62,629 bases of DNA from Streptomyces niger (lineage in GTDB: Bacteria; Actinomycetota; Actinomycetes; Streptomycetales; Streptomycetaceae): NCBI RefSeq assembly GCF_000718305.1, contig NZ_JOFQ01000030.1, positions 1 through 62,629 of the forward strand, read 5' to 3'. The notes beneath the pieces are model-generated. The model made no database searches, was not told the DNA's origin, and worked only from the letters and a program-made list of their open reading frames with translations. Positions 48,850 through 60,725 of this stretch are shown here, one piece after another. Position numbers and translations under genes: made by a program. Each line of letters opens with the position of its first letter. Within the stretch, counting starts at the first letter, position 1.

Positions 48850-49037
48850 CGCCGTACCTCCCGCTGTCGCCGAACGCCCCGGCCATCGCGTACCGGGTCA
48901 TTTCGACCGTAGGCAGCCGGTGATCGTCCTGGACAGGGCGCACGGCGAAAGCGCCCCTCTCCACGCCCGCGGTTCGCTCCGAGCGCCCGGCCGAAGGAAT
49001 GAAAGACCGACGGGCGAGGGATACGGCGGGAGGGGCA

Positions 49038-49142
49038 CTCGAACGGCCCAGCCGCCCCGGGGAACAGAGGCTCTCGAACGGCCCGGCCCACCCCGGAAGC
49101 GGAGGCTCTCGAACGGCCCAGCCCCACCCCGGAAACGCGTAC
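49038..49142. repeat. 35-bp tandem repeat, three copies
   Basis: Units begin at 49038, 49073 and 49108, each with CTCGAACGGCCC followed by a C-rich CCCCGG tract. Exact 35-bp period with some mismatches. Confidence 0.85.
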
Positions 49143-49176
49143 GTCCCGTGAGCCACGCGGGCGCACGGGACGTACG
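49138..49176 (-). terminator. truB operon terminator
   Basis: 13-bp perfect stem CGTACGTCCCGTG/CACGGGACGTACG (49138-49150 with 49164-49176), downstream of truB on the minus strand. Confidence 0.75.
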
Positions 49177-49238
49177 GGATGTCGCCGCTGAAAAGCTCAG
49201 GGCGAGCTCACGGCGAGTTCAGGGGCGAGCTCAGGGGG

Positions 49239-50165
49239 TCAGACGAAGACCGCCAGGCTCTTCGCCTTGCCGCCCTTGTTCTCCAGCAGGGCGAGGAACG
49301 TGCCGTCCGGCGCGAACGCCGCGACCGGTCCGTCCGCGTCGAAGTCCGGCATCGGGATGCGCGCGCCGTTGCCCAGCAGACGCCCCTGCTGCACCGTGAC
49401 GTCCCAGCGCGGGAACGCCGCGGCCGCCGCCTCGCCGATCGGCATGATCGGCAGGCCGGCGCCCGCGGGCTCGTCCACGGCCGTCTGGAGCTGGTCCAGC
49501 GTGCGGGCCTTGTCGAGCTTGTACGGGCCGACACGGGTGCGGCGCAGCGCCGTGAGGTGCCCGCCGGTGCCGAGACCGGCACCGATGTCGCGGGCCAGGG
49601 CACGGATGTACGTGCCCGAGGAGCACTCCACGGAGACCAGCAGGTCGGTGACGGGGGTGCCGTCCTCCGCCTCGGTCTCGTGCACGGAATGCAGCACGAA
49701 CGAGGAGATCGTCACCGGGCGGGCCGGTATCTCCACGTCCTCGCCGCCGCGCACCCGGGCGTAGGACCGCTTACCGTCGATCTTGATCGCGCTGACCTTG
49801 GACGGCACCTGCATGATGTCGCCGCTCAGCGCGTCGATCTGCGCCTGGATGGCGTCCCTGCCGAGTTCCTTGGCGCCCGGCGCCTCGGTGATCTCGCCCT
49901 CGGCGTCGTCCGTGACGGTGGACTGGCCCAGCCGGACCGTGCCGACGTACTCCTTCTCCGTCAGCGCGAGGTGGCCGAGCAGCTTCGTGGCGCGCTCGAC
50001 ACCCAGGACGAGCACGCCGGTCGCCATCGGGTCCAGCGTGCCCGCGTGCCCGATCCGGCGGGTGCGGGCCATGCCGCGCATCTTCGCCACGACGTCGTGC
50101 GAGGTGAAGCCGGCCGGCTTGTCGACGATGACAAGTCCGTCCGGCACGTTGACCTTCTGCTTCAT
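49239..50165 (-). CDS. truB: tRNA pseudouridine-55 synthase
   Basis: 308 residues. Makes pseudouridine 55 in the T-loop of tRNAs. N-terminal GLVIVDKPAGFTSHDVV and the catalytic aspartate D45 in HAGTLDPMATG. SGTYIRALARDIG is the second conserved motif, and a small C-terminal RNA-binding region follows. The ATG overlaps the rbfA stop by four bases (ATGA), so the two are coupled. Ends before a clear terminator. Confidence 0.96.
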   Translation of the reverse strand: MKQKVNVPDGLVIVDKPAGFTSHDVVAKMRGMARTRRIGHAGTLDPMATGVLVLGVERATKLLGHLALTEKEYVGTVRLGQSTVTDDAEGEITEAPGAKELGRDAIQAQIDALSGDIMQVPSKVSAIKIDGKRSYARVRGGEDVEIPARPVTISSFVLHSVHETEAEDGTPVTDLLVSVECSSGTYIRALARDIGAGLGTGGHLTALRRTRVGPYKLDKARTLDQLQTAVDEPAGAGLPIMPIGEAAAAAFPRWDVTVQQGRLLGNGARIPMPDFDADGPVAAFAPDGTFLALLENKGGKAKSLAVFV

Positions 50166-50614
50166 TCGGCGGCGGTGTCCTCGTCGTCGTCCTCGCCCGG
50201 CTTGCGGTACGGGTCGGCCTCACCGGCGTAGTCGGCGCCCGAGGAGGCCTCGCGCACCTTGGCGTCGGAGGCCCGCGCCTTGTCCAGCAGGTCCTCGATG
50301 GTCCTGGCGTTCTCGGGGAGGGCGTCCGCCACGAACGTCAGGGTCGGCGTGAACTTGGTGCCCGCGGCGCGCCCGACCTCGGAGCGCAGGATGCCCTTGG
50401 CGCTCTCCAGTCCGGCCGCGGCGCTGGCCCGGTCCTCGTCGTCGCCGTAGACCGTGTAGAAGACCGTCGCCTCCCGCAGGTCGCCGGTGACCCGGGTGTC
50501 CGTGATGGTCACGTGCGAACCGAGCCGCGGGTCCTTGACACCGCGCTGCAGCTTCTGGGCGACCACCTCCCGGATGAGGTCCGCCAGCCTCTTCGCCCGC
50601 GCATTGTCGGCCAC
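50162..50614 (-). CDS. rbfA: 30S ribosome-binding factor A
   Basis: 150 residues. Binds pre-30S particles for 16S 5'-end maturation and cold adaptation. KH-like fold with RLADLIREVVAQKLQRGVKDPRLG and the later TLTFVADALPENARTIEDLLDKAR. The acidic C-terminal tail (GEDDDEDTAAE) is usual in Actinobacteria. Start ATG with AAGGAG. Member of the infB–DUF503–rbfA–truB series. Confidence 0.95.
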   Translation of the reverse strand: MADNARAKRLADLIREVVAQKLQRGVKDPRLGSHVTITDTRVTGDLREATVFYTVYGDDEDRASAAAGLESAKGILRSEVGRAAGTKFTPTLTFVADALPENARTIEDLLDKARASDAKVREASSGADYAGEADPYRKPGEDDDEDTAAE

Positions 50615-50671
50615 TGGTCGTCTCCTTCTTGTTTCTTTCCACCATGGTGCTTGCGGCGCCGACGGCCCGCA

Positions 50672-50696
50672 CGGCCGGCCGGTACCCGGCCGGCCG
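50672..50696 (-). terminator. GC hairpin between DUF503 gene and rbfA
   Basis: 11-bp perfect stem CGGCCGGCCGG/CCGGCCGGCCG with a three-base loop, six bases after the DUF503 stop. Confidence 0.6.
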
Positions 50697-50701
50697 CCGC
50701 G

Positions 50702-50998
50702 TCAGTCGTCGTGGTCGCCGTGGAACTGCCGCCGTACCGACAGCAGCTCCACTTCGGGACGCGCGGCGACCAGTCGCTCGCAGCGGTCCAGTACGTCTGT
50801 GAGGTGCCCCGCGTCGCCGGAGACCGCCGCCAGGCCGATCGTGGCCCTGCGGTAGAGGTCCTGGTCGCCGACCTCCGCCACGCTCACCGCGTACTTGCGG
50901 TGCAGCTCGGCGACGATCGGGCGGACGACGGAGCGCTTCTCCTTCAGCGACCGTACGTCGCCGAGGAGGAGGTCGAAGGACAGTGTCCCTACGTACAT
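50702..50998 (-). CDS. DUF503 family protein (YlxP-like)
   Basis: 98 residues beginning MYVGTLSFDLLLGDVRSLKEKRSVVRPIV, the hallmark of DUF503. Small alpha/beta protein found next to infB/rbfA in many Gram-positive bacteria, with proposed roles in ribosome biogenesis. The open frame extends far upstream but only this part is family-like. The ribosome site before the ATG is weak (GGTGG), so translation may depend on coupling or structure. Confidence 0.88.
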   Translation of the reverse strand: MYVGTLSFDLLLGDVRSLKEKRSVVRPIVAELHRKYAVSVAEVGDQDLYRRATIGLAAVSGDAGHLTDVLDRCERLVAARPEVELLSVRRQFHGDHDD

Positions 50999-51068
50999 GC
51001 GGTGCGGGTATGCCACCCGGGGGGCGTGAGGTGTGCGTGTACCGGTCAAAGGAACGGTACACGGAACG

Positions 51069-51111
51069 GCCGGGGCCGATCGACGGATTTCCTCCGCCGA
51101 CCGGCCCCGGT
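51069..51111 (-). terminator. infB terminator hairpin
   Basis: CCGGGGCC (51070-51077) pairs with GGCCCCGG (51103-51110), about 63 bp downstream of the infB stop. Confidence 0.55.
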
Positions 51112-51173
51112 CCCGCGCGCCGTCCGGCCGCCGTACGGGCGACCGGACCGCGCGCGGGCAGTTGCTCGCGCGA

Positions 51174-54254
<3,081 letters not shown>

Positions 54255-54402
54255 TTCGCTCCTTCTAGGTCCGGGTGTCCACCGGACCGTCGCTACTTCA
54301 TGGGCGTACTCATCGCGTACTCATCGAGTGCTCATCGCAATCTCGACCTACTTCCGACTCGCGAGGTACCTGACCGCACGGTTTTCCGTGCGACGTGCTG
54401 TC

Positions 54403-54681
54403 TTACGGTGTCGCCTGCTCGACGTACTGGCGCAGGGCCGTGGTGTCGAGCGGTCCTGGGCCCCTGAAGGCCCTGGGGAACGCCCGGCGGCGCACCGCCA
54501 GGTCGAAACAGACCAGTGTGGGGTGCACGTAGGCACCCCGGCCGGGCAGCGTACCGCGAGGATCGGGGGTGCACTCACCATCGATCATCACGATGCGCAG
54601 CAAATCGCCCTTGGCCGCTCGCTCCCGGCATCCCACACAGGTTCGCTCAGGGCATACGCGGGCATGCGTCCGGCCAGACAC
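54403..54681 (-). CDS. ylxR: YlxR family RNA-binding protein
   Basis: 92 residues (DUF448). CVGCRERAAKGDLLRIV near residue 15 and GRGAYVHP around residue 47 are the conserved motifs. Basic helices at the end fit nucleic-acid binding. Lies between nusA and infB as in most bacteria. The start is the GTG at 54681. YlxR has been linked to RNase P and transcription control in other bacteria. Confidence 0.92.
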   Translation of the reverse strand: MSGRTHARVCPERTCVGCRERAAKGDLLRIVMIDGECTPDPRGTLPGRGAYVHPTLVCFDLAVRRRAFPRAFRGPGPLDTTALRQYVEQATP

Positions 54682-54840
54682 TGCTTAAGTCTACCTCCCC
54701 GTAGCGGTCCCACTCCTATGGGGTAAGGACCGAACGGCCGCTCATATTCCTTCGTGGCTGACAATCGACCATGGCCGGCAACCGACCGTGGTCGACCGTT
54801 GACGCCGGCGACTCCGGGCCGCCGCCGCCGGCGCCGCTGT

Positions 54841-54928
54841 CTCAGTTCTGCCGCTCCGGCGTCTCAGTTCTGCCGGTCCGGCGTCTCAGTTCTGCCGGTC
54901 CGGCGTCTCAGTTCTGCCGGTCCGGCGT
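54841..54928. repeat. 22-bp tandem repeat containing the nusA stop, four copies
   Basis: Copies of CTCAGTTCTGCCGGTCCGGCGT start at 54841, 54863, 54885 and 54907. The copy at 54907 carries the nusA stop codon and last residues. The other three lie downstream of the stop, each with its own copy of the stop triplet. The outermost has one mismatch. Confidence 0.92.
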
Positions 54929-55900
54929 CTCGGTGTCCGGGCGGATGTCGATCCGCCACCCGGTGAGCCGGGCGGCGAGCCGGGCGTTCTGCCCTTCCTT
55001 GCCGATCGCCAGCGACAGCTGGTAGTCGGGGACGGTGACCCGCGCGGAGCGCGCGGCCAGGTCCACGACCTCGACCTTGGAGACCCGGGCCGGCGACAGC
55101 GCGTTCGCCACCAGGTCGGCCGGGTCGTCCGACCAGTCCACGATGTCGATCTTCTCGCCGTTCAGCTCGGCCATGACGTTGCGGACGCGGCCGCCCATCG
55201 GGCCGATGCAGGCGCCCTTGGCGTTCAGCCCGGAGCGGGTGGAACGCACGGCGATCTTCGTACGGTGACCGGCCTCGCGGGCGATGGCGGAGATCTCCAC
55301 CGAGCCGTCCGCGATCTCCGGGACCTCCAGCGCGAAGAGCTTCTTCACCAGGTTCGGGTGGGTGCGCGAGAGGGTGACCGACGGGCCGCGGACGCCCTTG
55401 ACGACGCGGACGACGTACGAGCGCAGCCGCGTGCCGTGCTTGTAGTCCTCACCGGGGACCTGCTCCTGCACCGGCAGGATGGCCTCCAGCTTGCCGATGT
55501 CGACCAGGACGTTCTTGGGGTCCTTGCCCTGCTGGACCACGCCGGTGACGACGTCGCCCTCGCGCCCGGCGTACTCGCCGAACGTCTGATCCTCCTCGGC
55601 GTCCCGCAGCCGCTGCAGGATGACCTGCTTGGCGGTGGTCGCCGCGATCCGGCCGAAACCCGACGGTGTGTCGTCGAACTCACGGGGCTCCGCGCCCTCC
55701 TCGAGGTCGGCCGGGTCCTCCTTCGCCCACACGGTCACGTGACCGGTGTTGCGGTCCAGCTCCACGCGCGCGTGACGGCGGCTGCCCTCGGTGCGGTGGT
55801 ACGCGATGAGGAGGGCCGACTCGATGGCCTCCACCAGCAGGTCGAAGGAGATTTCCTTCTCCCGCACCAAACCCCGCAGGGCACTCATGTCGATGTCCAC
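54908..55900 (-). CDS. nusA: Transcription termination/antitermination factor NusA
   Basis: 330 residues. N-terminal RNA polymerase-binding domain ([19 protein letters not shown]), S1 domain ([22 protein letters not shown]) and two KH domains ([31 protein letters not shown]). The start is GTG at 55900 with GGAGGAGGCG upstream. An open frame upstream overlaps rimP and is not NusA. Only two bases separate it from the rimP stop. The rRNA-like promoter array at the left of the window is the kind of locus where NusA acts. Confidence 0.95.
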   Translation of the reverse strand: MDIDMSALRGLVREKEISFDLLVEAIESALLIAYHRTEGSRRHARVELDRNTGHVTVWAKEDPADLEEGAEPREFDDTPSGFGRIAATTAKQVILQRLRDAEEDQTFGEYAGREGDVVTGVVQQGKDPKNVLVDIGKLEAILPVQEQVPGEDYKHGTRLRSYVVRVVKGVRGPSVTLSRTHPNLVKKLFALEVPEIADGSVEISAIAREAGHRTKIAVRSTRSGLNAKGACIGPMGGRVRNVMAELNGEKIDIVDWSDDPADLVANALSPARVSKVEVVDLAARSARVTVPDYQLSLAIGKEGQNARLAARLTGWRIDIRPDTETPDRQN

Positions 55901-55902
55901 GG

Positions 55903-56460
55903 CTACGCCTCCTCCTGGCTCTCGTCGTTGGTGTCGTCTTCCGCGGGGGCCGCGCCCTTGGCGGCGCCCGGCGCGGTCTTGCGGTTGAACTCGATCTCCA
56001 CGCGCGCCTTGGCGATCTCGCTGAAGGCGACCCGGCGGGCGGTGGGCTTGCGCCCCTTCACGCCCGGTACTTCGAGGTCCAGGCCCTCGTCGTCGACGGC
56101 GATGATCCGTGCGACCAGCTCGCCGGCCCCCGCCTCGTCGGTCAGCTGGACCTTGATCAGGCGGCCGGTGGCCCGGCGGTAGTGCCGCGGCTCGGTGAGC
56201 GGACGGTCGGCACCGGGAGAGGTGACCTCCAGGGTGTACGCGACCTCCCCCATGGCGTCCGCGTCGTCCAGGGCCTGCGAGATCTCGCGGCTCAGCTCGG
56301 CGCACTCGTCCAGCTGGACGCCGTCGTCGGAATCCACCACGATCCTCAGCACACGCCGCTTGCCTGCGGGGGTCACCTCGATCTCTTCCAGATCCAGGTC
56401 TCGCGCGGCGACCAGCGGTTCAAGCAGTCCGCGCAGCCTCTCGCTCTGGGTGGTGCTCAT
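55903..56460 (-). CDS. rimP: Ribosome maturation factor RimP
   Basis: 185 residues. Needed for 30S subunit maturation. [40 protein letters not shown] and [26 protein letters not shown] are the family motifs, followed by the SH3-like C-terminal domain and an acidic tail. ATG with GAGGAG upstream. First gene of the rimP–nusA–ylxR–infB series, so the operon promoter should lie in 56461-56621. Confidence 0.95.
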   Translation of the reverse strand: MSTTQSERLRGLLEPLVAARDLDLEEIEVTPAGKRRVLRIVVDSDDGVQLDECAELSREISQALDDADAMGEVAYTLEVTSPGADRPLTEPRHYRRATGRLIKVQLTDEAGAGELVARIIAVDDEGLDLEVPGVKGRKPTARRVAFSEIAKARVEIEFNRKTAPGAAKGAAPAEDDTNDESQEEA

Positions 56461-56621
56461 CCGGGTGACTCCTCGGCCGCGTGTGCTGTTGTGGGATGGT
56501 CGCGTGTCTGGCCAAAGCCTATCTGTTCCGGCGGGGTACTGACGATTCCGTGCGCGGGCGCGGTTACGCTCGCCTGCGGTGATCACCAGATCACCACCCG
56601 CAGACCCCCGGGAAGAGGACC

Positions 56622-57191
56622 GTGCCGCAGCCGAGTACGCACCCGAGTACGCACGTGAGGAGAAGGGCCCTGCTGGCGGGCGCCGCGCTCGGGAGCGCGG
56701 CGCTGCTCGCGGGCTGCTCCGAGGAGCCCGCCGCCTCCGACGACATGGACAGCGCCGCCGGGCGCACCCTGCTCGACAAGGGCGCGCGCGACAGTGGCGC
56801 ACTGCTGGCCCGGTACGACGCGACACTCACCGCGCACCCCGCCCTGGAACGGCGGCTCCGCCCGCTGCGGGACGAAGTGGCCCGGCACGTCGGGGCGTTC
56901 ACCTCCCCCGAAGCCACCGGCTCCCCGTCCGCCGCGCCCTCCGCGACCGCCTCACCGTCCCGTACCCCGGAACGGCAGCGCGCCCCGAAGGTGCCCGGCA
57001 CGGAGAAGAAAGCACTGACCGCGCTCGCGGAGGCCGAGCGGCACACCGCGGACCTGCGGACGGCCGCGCTGGTCAGCGCGCCCCCGGAGGTCGCCCGGCT
57101 GCTCGCCTCGATCGCCGCGGCCGGGGCCGCCCACGCCTACCTGCTCGAAACGCGGGACGAGCACGACGAGAAGGACGGGAAGAACGCCTGA
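56622..57191 (+). CDS. Lipoprotein with ferritin-like helical domain
   Basis: 189 residues from a GTG with GGAAGAGG upstream. Twin-arginine-containing n-region (HVRRRALLAGAALG) and a lipobox LLAGC give a lipidated cysteine at about residue 32. The mature part is mostly helical with an interrupted Pro/Ser-rich linker. TALAEAERHTADLRTAAL and PPEVARLLASIAAAGAAHAYLL resemble the DUF4439-type bundle of the next gene. Its stop overlaps the next start (TGATG). Function unknown; probably on the outer face of the membrane. Confidence 0.82.
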   Translation: MPQPSTHPSTHVRRRALLAGAALGSAALLAGCSEEPAASDDMDSAAGRTLLDKGARDSGALLARYDATLTAHPALERRLRPLRDEVARHVGAFTSPEATGSPSAAPSATASPSRTPERQRAPKVPGTEKKALTALAEAERHTADLRTAALVSAPPEVARLLASIAAAGAAHAYLLETRDEHDEKDGKNA

Positions 57192-57688
57192 TGCCGGCGG
57201 AGAAGGACGAGAACCCGGAGCGGAAGGCCGAACTCGAGGCCCTGCAGAACGCCCTGGCCGCCGAGCACGCCGCGCTCTACGGGTACGGCGTCGTGGGGGC
57301 GCGGGTCGGCGACGGACGGCGTAGGGAAGCTCAGGACGGCTACGACGCCCACCGCGCGCGCCGGGACGAACTGTCCCGCCGGGTGACCGCGCTCGGCGGC
57401 CGGCCCCAGGCCGCGGCCGCTGCGTACGCCCTGCCGTTCCCGGTGCCCGACGCGGCGGCGGCCGTCCGGCTCGCGGCCGAACTGGAGGACCGGGTCGCCG
57501 GCGCGTACGCCGACCTCGTACGCGCCTCCGCGGGGGCCCGGCGGCGCGCGGCGGCCGGATCGCTCCGCGAGGCAGCGGTGCGAGCGGTGCGCTGGCGCGG
57601 CAGCGGCGTAGCCTTCCCTGGGCTCGCCGAACGGACCACGGCCGGCAGCCCGTCGCCCACCGCGACCGGATCCGCCGACGCGCTCTGA
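57191..57688 (+). CDS. Ferritin-like DUF4439 protein
   Basis: 165 residues, coupled to the lipoprotein gene. Helical throughout. LQNALAAEHAALYGYGVVGARVG near the N-terminus and LAAELEDRVAGAYADLVRAS later contain the Glu/His pairs of the ferritin-like superfamily, the hallmark of DUF4439. No signal peptide. It may be a soluble partner of the lipoprotein. Ser/Thr-rich C-terminal tail. Confidence 0.85.
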   Translation: MPAEKDENPERKAELEALQNALAAEHAALYGYGVVGARVGDGRRREAQDGYDAHRARRDELSRRVTALGGRPQAAAAAYALPFPVPDAAAAVRLAAELEDRVAGAYADLVRASAGARRRAAAGSLREAAVRAVRWRGSGVAFPGLAERTTAGSPSPTATGSADAL

Positions 57689-57753
57689 GCACACCGCGGC
57701 CGCACGGGCTCGCCGGTCACCCCGGTACCGCCGAAGGAAGGGACAGCTGCAGC

Positions 57754-58668
57754 ATGGCAACGGCACCCATCGAACCGCCGAGACGGTTGGTGCGCGCGAT
57801 CGGCGACGACCCCGAAAGCCCCGCGCGCGCCTGGCTGGACTCGCTCCCGGACCGCGTGGCGGAGCGGCTGGCGGCGTGGGAGCTGACCCCCGAGCGGGTG
57901 CACGAGCCCGGCGGCCGCGCCAGCCTCCTGGTCCTGGTCACCCAGGCCGACGGCACGCCCGCCGCGCTGAAGTTCCCGCTGCCCGGCCGGCCCGGCGCCG
58001 AGGTCGAGGCGGCGGCGCTGGCGCGCTGGGACGGCTGGGGCGCGGCGCGGCTGCTGCGCGCCGCCCCGGACAGCGGCGCGCTCCTCCTCGAACGGCTCCG
58101 CGGCGGCGTCTCGCTGCGCTCGCTGCCCGAGGCGAAGGCGTTGCTGGAGGCGGCGGGGACGGTCCGCCGGCTCTGGGTACCGCCCACGGACGGCCACCCC
58201 TTCGAGACGCTGGCCGCCCGTACGGAGACCGCGGTGCAGCTCCTGCGGGAGCGGGCCGCGGCGGTCCCGTCCGCGGCCCCGCTGATCGACGAGGCCGTCG
58301 AGCTGCGCCGCACGCTGCCCGCCGACGCACCGGAGGAAGTCCTGCTGCACGGCGCGTTCCGGCAGGGCAAGGTGCTGGCCGGGCACCGCACACCGTGGCT
58401 CGCCGTCGGCCCCCGCCCGGTACTCGGGGAACGCGCGTACGACCTGGTCGGGCTGGTCCTGGACCGCATGGAGGACCTGGCCGCCGGCACCGGCGCCGCG
58501 GCCGCCGCCCGCCGCCGGGTCGGCAAACTCGCCGACTCCCTCGAAGTCGACCGCGACCGCCTGCGCGCCTGGACGCTTGTCGGTGCGGTGGAAGCGGGCC
58601 TCCGGGCCGTGTCGGCCGACGACCGTGCGCGCGGGGAACTGCTGCTGGAGTTCGGTACCTGGCTGTAG
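57754..58668 (+). CDS. APH-fold protein with degenerate catalytic residues
   Basis: 304 residues resembling the aminoglycoside/hydroxyurea phosphotransferase family: LVTQADGTPAALKFPLPG with K73, then LLERLRGG. The active-site motif normally HGDxHxGN reads H199-G-A-F-R-Q-G-K206, and the metal-binding DPKP motif reads GPRP at 219-222. Loss of the base aspartate, the asparagine and the metal aspartate argues against phosphotransfer, though YDLVGL remains. It lies 65 bp after the ferritin-like gene, so the three may be one transcript. Confidence 0.82.
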   Translation: MATAPIEPPRRLVRAIGDDPESPARAWLDSLPDRVAERLAAWELTPERVHEPGGRASLLVLVTQADGTPAALKFPLPGRPGAEVEAAALARWDGWGAARLLRAAPDSGALLLERLRGGVSLRSLPEAKALLEAAGTVRRLWVPPTDGHPFETLAARTETAVQLLRERAAAVPSAAPLIDEAVELRRTLPADAPEEVLLHGAFRQGKVLAGHRTPWLAVGPRPVLGERAYDLVGLVLDRMEDLAAGTGAAAAARRRVGKLADSLEVDRDRLRAWTLVGAVEAGLRAVSADDRARGELLLEFGTWL

Positions 58669-58771
58669 CGCACGCAAGCCGAAAACAAGCCTGTTCCGGG
58701 GGGCCTGCCAGCGGTGGCCGGGGGAGTTCGCGGACGAGCGGCCGCCCGGCCGCGATACACGGGGACGGCAA

Positions 58772-58799
58772 CGGGCCCACACGTCACCGCGCGGGCCCG
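58772..58799 (-). terminator. proS terminator hairpin
   Basis: CGGGCCC/GGGCCCG stem (58772-58778 with 58793-58799) 16 bases past the proS stop. Confidence 0.5.
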
Positions 58800-58814
58800 C
58801 CACCATCTCGGAAA

Positions 58815-60515
58815 CTACGCGCTCAGCCGCGCAACGGCCTCCTCGACCGTCATCTCCTCGCGCTCGCCCGTCCGCCGGTCCTTGACCTCGACGACGCCCT
58901 CGGCGGCGCGGCGGCCCGCGACGACGATGTGCGGGACACCGATCAGCTCGGCGTCGGTGAACTTCACGCCCGGGGAGACCCCGGCCCGGTCGTCGACCAG
59001 CACGCGCAGCCCCGCAGCGCCCAGCTTGTCGCCGACCTCCAGCGCCAGCTCGGTCTGCTTGGCCTTGCCCGCCGCGACGACGTGCACGTCCGCCGGGGCG
59101 ACCTCGCGCGGCCAGCACAGGCCGGACTCGTCGTGGGTCTGCTCGGCGAGCGCCGCCACCGCACGGGAGACGCCGATGCCGTACGAGCCCATCGTGACCC
59201 GGACCGGCTTGCCGTTCTGGCCGAGCACGTCCAGCTCGAACGCGTCGGCGTACTTGCGGCCCAGCTGGAAGATGTGGCCGATCTCGATGGCCCGGTCGAT
59301 GACCAGCCCGGCACCACACTTGGGGCAGGGGTCGCCCGGCTCGACGACGACCACGTCGAGGTAGTCGTCCACCTCGAAGTCGCGGCCCGCGACGACGTTC
59401 CGCGCGTGCTTGCCGTCCTTGTTGGCGCCGGTGATCCAGGAGGTGCCGGGGGCCACGCGCGGGTCGGCGATGTACTTGAAGGACTTGCCCGCCAGGCCCT
59501 GCGGGCCGATGTAGCCGCGGACCAGGTCCTCACGGCCGGTGAAGTCCTCGGCGGTGACGACCTCGACGACGGCCGGCGCCAGCGCCTCGCCGAGCTTGCC
59601 CAGGTCGACCTCGCGGTTGCCCGGGACGCCCACCGCGACGATCTCGCCGTCCACCTTGACCAGCAGGTTCTTCAGCGTTGCCGAGGCCGGCACGTTCAGG
59701 AACTCGGCGAGGGACTCGATGGTCGGGGTGTCGGGGGTGTCCAGCTCCTCGATCTCGCCCACGCCGGAGGCGTCCACGGGGTCGACCTTGACCGTGACGG
59801 CCTCGGTGTTGGCCGCGTAGTCGCACTGCGGGCAGTCGACGAAGGTGTCCTCACCGGCCGCCGCGGGGGCCAGGAACTCCTCGGAGGCGGAGCCGCCCAT
59901 CGCGCCGGAGACGGCCGAGACGATGCGGTAGTCCAGGCCCAGCCGCGCGAAGATCTTCTGGTACGCCTCGCGGTGCAGCGCGTACGACTTCGCCAGGCCC
60001 TCGTCGGTGGTGTCGAAGCTGTACGAGTCCTTCATCTGGAACTCGCGGCCACGCAGCACGCCGGAGCGGGGGCGCGCCTCGTCCCGGTACTTCGTCTGAA
60101 TCTGGTACAGCATGACCGGCAGGTCCTTGTAGGACGTGCACTGGTCCTTGACCGTGAGGGTGAAGATCTCCTCGTGGGTGGGGCCGAGGAGGTAGTCGGC
60201 GCCCTTGCGGTCCTTCAGGCGGAAGAGCAGGTCGCCGTACTCCTCCCAGCGGTTGCTGGCCTCGTACGGCTCCTTGGGGAGCAGCGCGGGCAGCAGGACC
60301 TCCTGGCCGCCGATGGCGTCCATCTCCTCACGCACCACGCGCGAGACGTTCTCCAGCACCTTCTTGCCCAGCGGCAGCCAGGTCCAGATGCCGGCGGAGG
60401 TGCGGCGGACGTACCCGGCGCGGACGAGCAGCTTGTGGCTGGCGGTCTCGGCGTCGGCCGGGTCGTCGCGCAGCGTCTTGATCATCAATCGGGACATGCG
60501 CTGGACCTGGGCCAT
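58815..60515 (-). CDS. proS: Prolyl-tRNA synthetase
   Basis: 566-residue class II synthetase of the bacterial type with an inserted editing domain (about residues 240-400, containing [23 protein letters not shown]) between motifs 2 and 3. Motif 2 region [13 protein letters not shown], motif 3 [14 protein letters not shown] and a C-terminal anticodon-binding domain. ATG with AGGAGAATCACC upstream. Stand-alone, separated from the GNAT gene by about 210 bp. Confidence 0.96.
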   Translation of the reverse strand: MAQVQRMSRLMIKTLRDDPADAETASHKLLVRAGYVRRTSAGIWTWLPLGKKVLENVSRVVREEMDAIGGQEVLLPALLPKEPYEASNRWEEYGDLLFRLKDRKGADYLLGPTHEEIFTLTVKDQCTSYKDLPVMLYQIQTKYRDEARPRSGVLRGREFQMKDSYSFDTTDEGLAKSYALHREAYQKIFARLGLDYRIVSAVSGAMGGSASEEFLAPAAAGEDTFVDCPQCDYAANTEAVTVKVDPVDASGVGEIEELDTPDTPTIESLAEFLNVPASATLKNLLVKVDGEIVAVGVPGNREVDLGKLGEALAPAVVEVVTAEDFTGREDLVRGYIGPQGLAGKSFKYIADPRVAPGTSWITGANKDGKHARNVVAGRDFEVDDYLDVVVVEPGDPCPKCGAGLVIDRAIEIGHIFQLGRKYADAFELDVLGQNGKPVRVTMGSYGIGVSRAVAALAEQTHDESGLCWPREVAPADVHVVAAGKAKQTELALEVGDKLGAAGLRVLVDDRAGVSPGVKFTDAELIGVPHIVVAGRRAAEGVVEVKDRRTGEREEMTVEEAVARLSA

Positions 60516-60637
60516 GGTGATTCTCCTGCGTAAGAAAGGTGACTGGGGCGAGGTTATCGGGCAGGACCTCGCCCACGGAAATGCGTTACGGACGGTTGTG
60601 ACGCAGCGTAGTCGGGTAACCCCCGGTCAGGGGGTGC

Positions 60638-60656
60638 GGGGCGTTCGAATCGCCCC
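60638..60656 (-). terminator. Hairpin after GNAT gene
   Basis: GGGGCG/CGCCCC stem around a seven-base loop (60638-60643 with 60651-60656). A second hairpin, CCCCC/GGGGG, lies at about 60620-60634. Together they look like tandem terminators for the GNAT gene at 60726-61259. Confidence 0.5.
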
Positions 60657-60725
60657 GTAGCGGGCCTCCCCCCCCCGCGAGCGCCCCACCGCCCGCGCAC
60701 GGCCCACCCACCACGCACGACCCGC

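Larger units (their letters stand above)
48850..49238. other. Repeat-rich intergenic region upstream of the NTPase fusion gene
   Basis: 389 bp without a gene. It holds three 35-bp tandem repeats, the truB terminator hairpin, and short GGCGAGCTCA repeats (49191-49237) right after the truB stop. Any promoter for the fusion gene should lie between 48850 and 49037. Confidence 0.55.

Noticed and set aside
60584..60663. tRNA-like element: a 7-bp acceptor-like pairing, a T-arm-like GGGCG-TTCGAAT-CGCCC and a central hairpin.
   Set aside because: The anticodon-like loop lacks the invariant U33, no D-arm forms, and the core is too long. The hairpins are better explained as tandem terminators after the GNAT gene.
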